A stretch of DNA of 64,000 bases, taken from positions 9,766-73,765 of the forward strand of contig MNCI01036156.1 of NCBI GenBank assembly GCA_015680685.1, given 5' to 3'. Position numbers and translations under genes: made by a program. The notes beneath the pieces were generated by a model. That model did not search any database and was not told the origin of the DNA. It saw only the letters and a program-made list of their open reading frames with translations. The stretch is from Gnetum montanum. Lineage: Eukaryota > Streptophyta > Gnetopsida > Gnetales > Gnetaceae. Positions 57,400 through 64,000 of this stretch are shown one piece after another; the stretch's first letter is position 1; the number at the start of each line of letters is the position of its first letter.

Positions 57400-58540
57400 A
57401 ACATGAGTACATGACTCAAAGATCAATGTGAATGTGGTGCTAAGATCAGCGTTAGCATGAGTACATAACTAAACGTTAGTGTGAGTGCCTGTCCCAGCAT
57501 CAATGTGAGTTTATGGAGTTAAAATCTACATGAATAATGAGCCAAAATCAACGTGAGGGTGAATACAGGACCATAGGCAGTGTGAGTGTACGATCCAGTC
57601 ATGATCGTGAGTGTTTTCTGTTTAGGGTAAAATTACCATCAGCGTGAGTATAGGGCCTTCACAACCCAGTGTGAATAGTTTTGTTTTTTTCAACACTCAG
57701 CGTAAGCTTGATATTTCGAATGAATACACGTGCTTGACCTCACATACACTGAGTGACTTGGGCTTCCTTAACAGTGTGAGTGTGCTTTGGCCTTTCACAA
57801 CAGTGTGAGTTTGCTTTGGCCTCCCACAACAACGTGAGTTTATAGCCTAACAATGTGAGTGAATGGCCATTTTACTTTATGTTACCCTACCATTTTACCA
57901 TCTGGTGAGTGAATGGCCCAATAGCGTTGAGTTTATTTTGTTATATTCATTGTACCCTATGAGTGCCTCATTTCGGTATGTAGCATGAGTGCCTTTCTTG
58001 GAATGTCCGATGTGAGCTAAGCCTTTTATTCAATGGCGTGGTTTTTTCAGTTTGGACTATTAAGCGTGAGTAGCCATCTTTATGGCCATGGGTATTGACA
58101 GTGTGAGCTATTGTAAAGCTCTGTCAGCGTGAGTTAGGCCTCTTACTTGGTAGCATGGGATATTGAACCAAAATCAGCGTGACTTAGGCCTCTAATTTGG
58201 GTGGCGTGAGCAATGGTATTGTTGTTGATACTCAGCATTATTGATTTAACCTCAATACCCAACTTGAGTTTCTACACCCTTAGCATGAGTAGAGCCATTT
58301 ATTTTCAGCATGAATTTTGGTTTACCATATAGTGCAGCGTGAGTATTCCCCCAAACTTGGCATAAGTGGCCTCAAACTTAGCGTGAGTTAGATCTTAAGA
58401 CACTAGTATGAGTTAGGTTCATTTTATCATAAGTCACTACCATCTCTATTCCAATTTTTCCTTCATTTTCTCTTGTGTGCAACGTAAGTGTTCCATACAT
58501 GCAGCGTGAGTCACTTTTCTAGGGTAATGTGAACTATGAG
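57400..58540. repeat. Interspersed AGCGTGAGT motif cluster
   Basis: Around thirty copies of (C)AGCGTGAGT, CAACGTGAGT, CAGTGTGAGT and close variants in about 1.1 kb, at irregular 20-60-base spacing, nearly all in the same orientation. It lies upstream of the antisense gene of element E on the plus strand. Confidence 0.7.
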
Positions 58541-58789
58541 TTGTTTTTACCTATGGTTGTAACATAAACTAGCCCTTCATCAATGACATTTTAGTTCAAG
58601 CCCTCCCCAATGCATTTTATAAAATATTTGTGGGCGCTCCTAGTATTAATTTGTTTAGATACCAACAGTAAACTAGCTATTACGAAGGGCTTGGTAAATT
58701 CAGGAGTCTAACGCCTTTGGTTAGTTAAATTAATATAGACCACCGCTAACCAGATCCCCCGTGGTTATGAGGGTGTGTGAAAACTAAGT

Positions 58790-59150
58790 ATAAATTTCTT
58801 CTAAGTGTCTAGTGTGTCAAGTTGGCAACGTATGAACACTAAAAATTTGTCTAAGTGTCAAGTTGGTAGCGTGTGAACATTGAAAATTTGTCTAAGTGTC
58901 CAGCGTATGAACACTGAAAATTTGTCTAAGTGTCAAGTTGGCAGCATGTGAACACTAAAAATTTGTCTAAGTGTCCAGCGTATGAACATTGAAAATTTAT
59001 CTAAGTGTCCAGTTGGCTGTGTGTGAACATGGAAAATTTGTCTAAGTGTCCAGTTGGCAACGTGTGAACACTGAAAATTTGTCTAAGTGTCCAATTGGCA
59101 ACGTGTGAACACTAAAAATTTGTCTAAGTGTCCAGCGTGTGAAGTATGTG
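58790..59150. repeat. Tandem repeat with AAAATTTGTCTAAGTGTCCAG unit
   Basis: About nine units of 34 to 41 bases: CGTGTGAACACTGAAAATTT, then GTCTAAGTGTCCAG, then an optional TTGGCAA. The same AATTTGTCTAAGTGTC core occurs on the minus strand in the LTR at 33171-35204, so this module is shared between internal and LTR sequence. Confidence 0.8.
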
Positions 59151-59269
59151 CTTAAGTGTTAGTGTAAACTATTTTCTATGAATAATTTACATGTTTATAT
59201 GTATTCAACTATCTCTACAGTGATTGTTACAATATCTTGTCCATTGGGGAATTATTTTATGTGTTTGAA

Positions 59270-59420
59270 ATATGGGTTGGTATCAATTTTAAGTCATAAT
59301 TCCATGACTAAGTGTGGTGTCAATTTACCGTCATCACGCCAAGACGTAAGTGTTACTTGTGTTTTAAGTGGTGGGTTGGATATGGTGTCAGTTTATCATC
59401 TTAACTCCAGGATGAAGGTT
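59270..59420. repeat. GGTGTCAATTTACCGTCATCACGCC-type repeats
   Basis: Three units (GGTATCAATTTTAAGTCATAA, GGTGTCAATTTACCGTCATCA, GGTGTCAGTTTATCATCTTAA), each followed by CCA(G/T)GA-like sequence. They match units at 52260-52390, on the other side of pol. Confidence 0.65.
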
Positions 59421-59488
59421 TTATGTGTTCTATGTGTTTTTGGTTTTATGTTTTATATATGCTTATTTTAATTTCTGGCTGTGTGTAG

Positions 59489-60299
59489 GGGCCTTAGATC
59501 CTTTCTCTTGGTGGTGGAGCTCATAGGTGTACTCACGTGGTTCAGTGCCATGGGGCCTGATGCACCTCCACATGACATGGAGATTGGGTCACAAGCATTA
59601 TGGTTTTGCCCAAGTGCTAGCAAGTTTCTATCCTTTATCTTGTAGGGCTTCAATGTTGTGCTTTGGTCTCATCTAAGTGAAGAAATAGCTCGTAGTGTTA
59701 TTGAGACCATACTGCCTGGTTCATTTGATGGTATATTGGCATTTATTGTTGATGTGGATGAGGGGCTATTTAAAGTTAGTGATGGTCCTATGGAAGGTCC
59801 TTGGTCTAGCAGCCCTTTGACTCGTGTGTGGGAGTTACAATCTTGCAACCACTACAACAGCAGTAGTACCCTCTTCCTAGCTTTCCTTGTACATACATTG
59901 TTCCAAAATGCACCTGGAACAGTATACAGGGTAGATAGGTAAGCTCTTTTGATTTGTCTTTTATCTTACTTGTTTTGATGTTATAATTTTGTTGATGTTT
60001 AATCATCGTTTCTTCCTAGGCCCTGGTTTGATGAAGATGGCATGCGTAGAAATGATGATGGACTTGACTTGACATGTACAGCCTTGGAGGCTTTTCTGGT
60101 GGGCCCCACTCTTCATGGTGTGGTGTTAGCCCAAACCAAGGGTGTGCTTGTCCATTGTCACAAATAGTATTCTAGGGCCTTTGAATGATGTGAAGCTCAT
60201 GGGTGGCTACATAAAGATTGGTCCCATAATGGTCCCGTGTTTCCTCTAGTGGTTGATCCAATGCCAAGTATGCTTGATCCATTTGTTGATGGTAAGTGA
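59489..60299 (+). pseudogene. Antisense gene of element E, 5' part
   Basis: Opposite to pol. First visible exon 59489-59938 after CTGTGTGTAG, with ATG at 59550 (MGPDAPPHDMEIGSQALWF), one TAG, then SEEIARSVIETILPGSFDG and FLVHTLFQNAPGTVYRVDR. Intron 59939-60019 (GTAAGC...TTCCTAG). Second exon 60020-60291: PWFDEDGMRRNDDGLDLTC, ALEAFLVGPTLHGVVLA, EAHGWLHKDWSHNGPVFPLV, DPFVDG, donor GTAAGTGA. It aligns with the element A copy (ADGLQGDTDML, GFEIQHYPT, WLNKEWTLDHPI) and with the element F exon ending at the same donor (CTPFVPC/GTAAGC). The LTR of element D starts eight bases into the intron and removes the rest. Only two stops are visible. Confidence 0.7.
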
Positions 60300-60529
60300 T
60301 GAAACACCACAAAATTCTGAGCTTAGTACTTTTTCAACAAGAGTCAAGCTAATTCATGACGTTCCCTAGCATAACTAAAGCTTGAGGGCCCCATAACAGC
60401 TTCAAGTAGAGTCGAACTCAATGAGGAGTAGTTCCTTGGGACCCGTCGATGGCCACGACAACATCTACTATCAAACATGGCAACTTTGGAGCTCAAAGTA
60501 CTTAGTTTACACTAAGTATGCATTCTCAG

Positions 60530-60990
60530 CGTATACACCTAGCATATATGCCCGATATTCACAGCGTATATGCCCAGCGTATATGCCCCAGATTGCATCC
60601 ACAGCGTATACGTCCAGCATACACGCCCAGTGTACATGCCTCACATGTACGCTCAGCCTGTACGACTAATCTGTACGCCCGACATGCAATCCCCGAAGAT
60701 GGCATGGAAATAGCATTGCAGAGCATCAACTCACATGGACAGAGTAATCATCAGGTGTTGACATCATGCATCCTAGAGTCTATATGCCGAGCATGTACAT
60801 CCTACACGCCCAGCGTATATGCCCACCATCCACAGCGTCTATGCCCAGTGGATACGCCCTACAGATACAGTGTATACGCCCAGCGTATACGTCCTGCACG
60901 CCTAGCGTATACGTCCTGCATGCCCAGCGTATACACCCAGAGTCTACGCCCACCAGATATAGCGTATACACCTAGCGTATACACCCAGTA
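60530..60990 (+). repeat. CAGCGTATACGCC array in the LTR of element D
   Basis: More than twenty copies of AGCGTATACGCC and variants (AGCATATATGCC, AGTGTACATGCC, AGTCTACGCCC) at 15- to 25-base spacing. The core AGCGTATACGCT is self-complementary. Long open frames with RIRPAYTPSVY or QRICPAYMPQ repeats on both strands arise from this array. Confidence 0.85.
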
Positions 60991-61083
60991 GATGCAACAT
61001 GTTGTACAATTGTAAAATTTTATTTTTTCGCACCCAGTCAGTGCGCCACGTGTCACCCAACCCGTGTTTAACGTCTAAACATG

Positions 61084-61090
61084 TATAAAA
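61084..61090 (+). promoter_or_regulatory. TATA box of element D LTR
   Basis: ACATGTATAAAACCCCAATTTTTC, followed by ATGAGATCGAGGTTGG, which parallels ACTAGATCGGGGTTGG after the element B TATA box. Confidence 0.6.
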
Positions 61091-61688
61091 CCCCAATTTT
61101 TCATGAGATCGAGGTTGGCAATTTTAAGCAAACCAGAGTGAAACACAGAGACACTACGAACCAGAGCAGAAAACCTTCTACGCTCGACCTCAACCTTGTA
61201 CGTTGAGCATACAGCCTCTATGTTGTGCCTGCAATTTGAACCAGCACACAGTCATCCCTGCATCCACCAAGGCTATTTGTCCACCTTGTGTGAAAGCCAC
61301 AACTGCGTTAAACCGGTGCATTGTAACTCTCACTTTGCAATAACATTGTTACATTTTCTTCCTAAAATCTGTTACAATTTATTTTTCATTAAACATTGCA
61401 TGTTTACTGTTTACGCCCTCGCACGTTTATGCTCTGTTTACACCAATTACGCTGTTTACATTTTGTTTTACATCTGTTACGCCATTTACGTATAACCTAG
61501 CGTATAGCACCTCGGTGTACGTTTGGGGAAATCCTTGCCTGATCTGTGTGCAGGCCACTCAAGGTGCTCTACCTTCGTCAATTCTAGCTCACCCTCAAGC
61601 GAAGGTAGGGTCTTTTGTGCATGTTCAGAGATCTCTAGGTCATTGTTTCCTTCTAGCCGGAGATTGATGATTTCGAACGATACAGAAA

Positions 61689-61708
61689 TTGGCACTAGAA
61701 GGAGGGCT
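61689..61708 (+). other. Primer binding site-like box, element D
   Basis: TTGGCACTAGAAGGAGGGCT, four bases after the LTR end. Best-preserved of the three boxes. Confidence 0.6.
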
Positions 61709-61734
61709 GAAACTGCTCAAAACTTACTGTGCTT

Positions 61735-62440
61735 TAGAACTCCCAGCGTCTACGCTCTTCCATTTACGTCGACTCTATCTGCAAACCTCCCAGCATCTAC
61801 GCTGCTGCATTTACGCCGACTATGTCTACAAACCTCCTAGCTTCTATGCTACTGCATTTACGCTAACTCTGTTTGCAAACCTCCCAGCGTCTACGCTGCT
61901 GAATATACACCGACTCTATCTACAAAATCCCCAGCGTCTACGCTACTGAATATATGTCGACTCTATCTAAAAAATCCCCAACATCTACGCTGCTGAATAC
62001 ACGCTGCACACACTCTACATGGTAGACTCTGTCTACGTTGCATACAGAACTTTGTTTACACTACTGACATACATGTTGCACACTTCACGCTGTGGACTTT
62101 GTCTATGCTGCACACAAGACTCTATCTACGTTGTTGATGTATACACTACTGCTAAGTTTATGCTGCACTCTCTACGCTGTAGACTCTATCTACGCTGTAC
62201 ACTGACTCTATCTACGCCGTTCAGTATACACTACATGCTCTACGCCATAGACTCTGTCTACACTGCTTAGCATATACATTGTATGCTCTACACCGCCCTA
62301 GATTCTCTACGCTGCTACTATACATTGTATACCTATACACTGTCACTATAAGCTGGACATCGAAGCCTATACACTAAGTTCTAGTCTATACGCTGTACCC
62401 AGCGAATGTAGGTTTACGTCGTACTCACTATACCTGTACT
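61735..62440 (+). repeat. Leader repeats of element D (CAGCGTCTACGCTGCT units)
   Basis: Five to six tandem units of about 55 bases (CCCAGCGTCTACGCTGCTGA, ATATACACCGACTCTATCTA, CAAAA) at 61735-62010, then a looser array of CTACGCTG/TACACTGC motifs to 62440. It occupies the untranslated leader between primer site and gag. Confidence 0.8.
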
Positions 62441-62468
62441 AAGTATACCAGTTTCACATCCCTTCACT

Positions 62469-64000
62469 ATGTCGTATTCTCAACTACCCATCATGAACAC
62501 TGCAAACACCAATGCTGCAACCAAGCCCATCACAAACATTGTAGGCACCATGGCCACTCAACAACCCATCGTACAACCCATAGTGGGGCCTCGCCGATCT
62601 CTCAGACTGCAAGGGAGGAACCCATCATTTAGCATCATAAACCAAGACCAATATAATTTCATATGCATGAAAATACAAGCAGGCCTAACCGTGGACCAAA
62701 CCGAGATGGAGGTTAAAAGACAATATGAATTATTTCACAGGGGAAGACATGAGTTCATCCCTTCACCCTATGACATCATTCCTTTCCCAGAGCATTACTT
62801 TGAGCTTATCTCTCAGCTCCTACTACTAAAGAATCAGCCCCTAGACCAGTCCGTGGCAAATCCTCAATTGGAAGAGGAGGACGACTTCGCAGCTCAATCT
62901 AAGCACAAAGATTCATACCACACCCTTAGCCCACAAACTTATACAAACCCATCATTTCATCCATTCACGGGCAAAACTATGTCCCTCCAGCCATTCAAAG
63001 TCACACAAGCACATGTGCCTCAACAAGAGGCACCCACTCTCATCCCCATTCCTCCAGCAATCGATGTTCCAGTCAACCCGCTTCCCCTTGCAATTCCTCC
63101 TACGACCATGATACCCCCATTCTTACAAATGCAACCTCCTCAAAATAATGTAGGAGTAACCTTTTCACCCTGGGTGATCGAGATGCCGCATGTGATACCA
63201 GCTTCTATGTCTACTCATTACATTCCCCGGATCCAAACCCAAGGAGCCCCTTTCACTGCTGTAACTCAACTAGCTCAAAGTGCCCCTATACAAAACGTGA
63301 CTGGCCAATGGACAGCGATTGGTGTTCAACTGCATCAATTCCCCCACTATAACATACTGTCTCACACAATTCTATCGGCCAACATCCGTCAAGGACAACG
63401 ACAACAACAACAACCCCTTGCCTACAATGTGCCACCCCTAGTACCACCTGCTATAAATATTCTGCAAGTATAGCCTCCAACTACACAACTTTCTGCCTTC
63501 CAACCTACTGTCCAACAATCTAACATGTACACCATACAACACCCCCAACCTTCCATCTCACCTAGCACCCAAGACTGGGCTGATGCTAAAAAGCTAATGC
63601 AGCAGCTAACTGATGAGGTCAAATGCCTCAAAATTGACCCTGACGGAGAACTGAAGATAGTGGACTTCTATCACGATGACCCTATCAGCTCTATGGTTCT
63701 GCCCCTAACATTACCCAAGGGTGTATCTTTGCCTATGCTAACCAAATACACGGGGGAGACAGACCCCAATGCTCACCTCATAATATTCATACTAGAGTGT
63801 GTGCTACTTCAGGCATGGCCACATGCCATTTTACGAGTGTTCCCCATGTCCCTCGCTAGGAGAGCACTTGATTGGTATCAGGCCTTGCCACGAAACTCCA
63901 TCTCTTCTCTGAAAGACCTGTAACACCAATTCATAACCAAGTTCAAGTAGAACCTGAAGCCTGAAGCAACACTAGACAGCCATATACAGGTCAAACAGGC
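62469..64000 (+). pseudogene. gag of element D, partial at window end
   Basis: ATG at 62469 (MSYSQLPIMNTANTNAATKP) opens an undamaged frame of 334 codons to a TAG at 63471, and the same frame then continues. Visible: GPRRSLRLQGRNPSFSIIN near the N-terminus; DSYHTLSPQTYTNPSFHPF; proline/glutamine-rich linker; DFYHDDPISSMVLPLTLP; gag domain with ARRALDWYQALPRNSISSL at about 63860. Stops at 63471, 63921 and near 63948 correspond to sense codons in element B (HQFISRFKYNL). It is the youngest-looking gag here. The product would be the particle protein; protease would lie beyond 64000. Confidence 0.87.

Larger units (their letters stand above)
60300..61684 (+). mobile_element. 5' LTR of element D (Tat-like)
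   Basis: Starts TGAAACACCACAAAATTCTGAGC and ends TTTCGAACGATACA, 1385 bases, then the primer-site box. Matches element B at both ends (AGATCTCTAGGTCATTG versus AGATCTCTCAGTGCCTG near the 3' end). TATA box TATAAAA at 61084-61090. U3 is dominated by a ladder of AGCGTATACGCC motifs (60530-60990). Left flank AGTGA (60295-60299) should recur after the 3' LTR outside the window. Confidence 0.85.

Noticed and set aside
60421-61056. Several open frames with Tyr/Pro/Arg-rich repeats (AYTPSVYAQRI type)
   Set aside because: Translation of the CAGCGTATACGCC array in the element D LTR; the same array is open in several frames and on both strands.
1-64000. tRNA, rRNA, CRISPR, bacterial operons
   Set aside because: No cloverleaf-like sequence with conserved GGTTC-type boxes, no regular spacer arrays and no ribosome binding site/gene packing; composition and features are eukaryotic.

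Overview
The window looks like intergenic DNA from a large, repeat-rich plant nuclear genome. It is AT-rich and full of decayed Ty3/gypsy LTR retrotransposons nested in one another, with only small patches that could be host sequence. A gymnosperm or another large-genome plant would fit, but the sequence does not decide the species. Four isolated single N bases show it is a draft assembly. I saw no rRNA, tRNA, CRISPR array or bacterial-type gene.

Layout. 1-1321: minus-strand LTR-like promoter/leader. 1457-2225: GC-richer exon-like island, possibly host. 2610-4397: two minus-strand LTRs of family 1 (ends TGATGA...TCATCA). 4398-13872: 5' half of element A (plus): LTR, primer site, gag-protease, then an antisense gene. 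13873-22130: 5' part of element B, same plan. 22150-23400: low-copy island. 23400-26050: second promoter/leader of the type at 1-1321, in opposite orientation, with a gag-like pseudogene. 27441-33169: element C, a long decayed ORF interrupted by a solo LTR, with a family 1 3' LTR. 33171-35204: solo LTR. 35648-48650: 3' part of element F (minus): LTR, pol, antisense gene. 48651-60299: 3' part of element E (minus), same plan. 60300-64000: 5' part of element D (plus), leaving the window inside gag.

Elements A, B, D, E and F share LTRs beginning TGAAACACC (decayed in F). A, B and D share a primer-site box (TTGGCACTAGAAGGAGGGCT or close). The two pol genes (E, F) have RT, a first RNase H, a second RNase H and integrase, which is the hallmark of the plant Tat/Ogre lineage.

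The main discovery candidate is a multi-exon gene carried on the strand opposite to gag and pol. Four copies are visible (A, B, F, E). Together the half elements imply the order LTR, gag-protease, antisense gene, RT-RNaseH-RNaseH-integrase, LTR, so the gene would sit between protease and RT. The F copy (44824-48477) keeps GT-AG introns, and three consecutive internal exons are 222, 144 and 105 bases with phase-1 boundaries. The protein has a domain recalling the plant mobile domain, a helical Q/K/E-rich stretch and an acidic tail on its own last exon. Splice-acceptor-like sites lie just upstream of both pol reading frames, as in Ogre elements, where an intron separates protease from RT. Each copy is interrupted or decayed, so the full order is an inference.

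A second pattern is that nearly every LTR has an array of short dyad-symmetric motifs, usually upstream of its TATA box. The motif differs by subfamily while its position is conserved.
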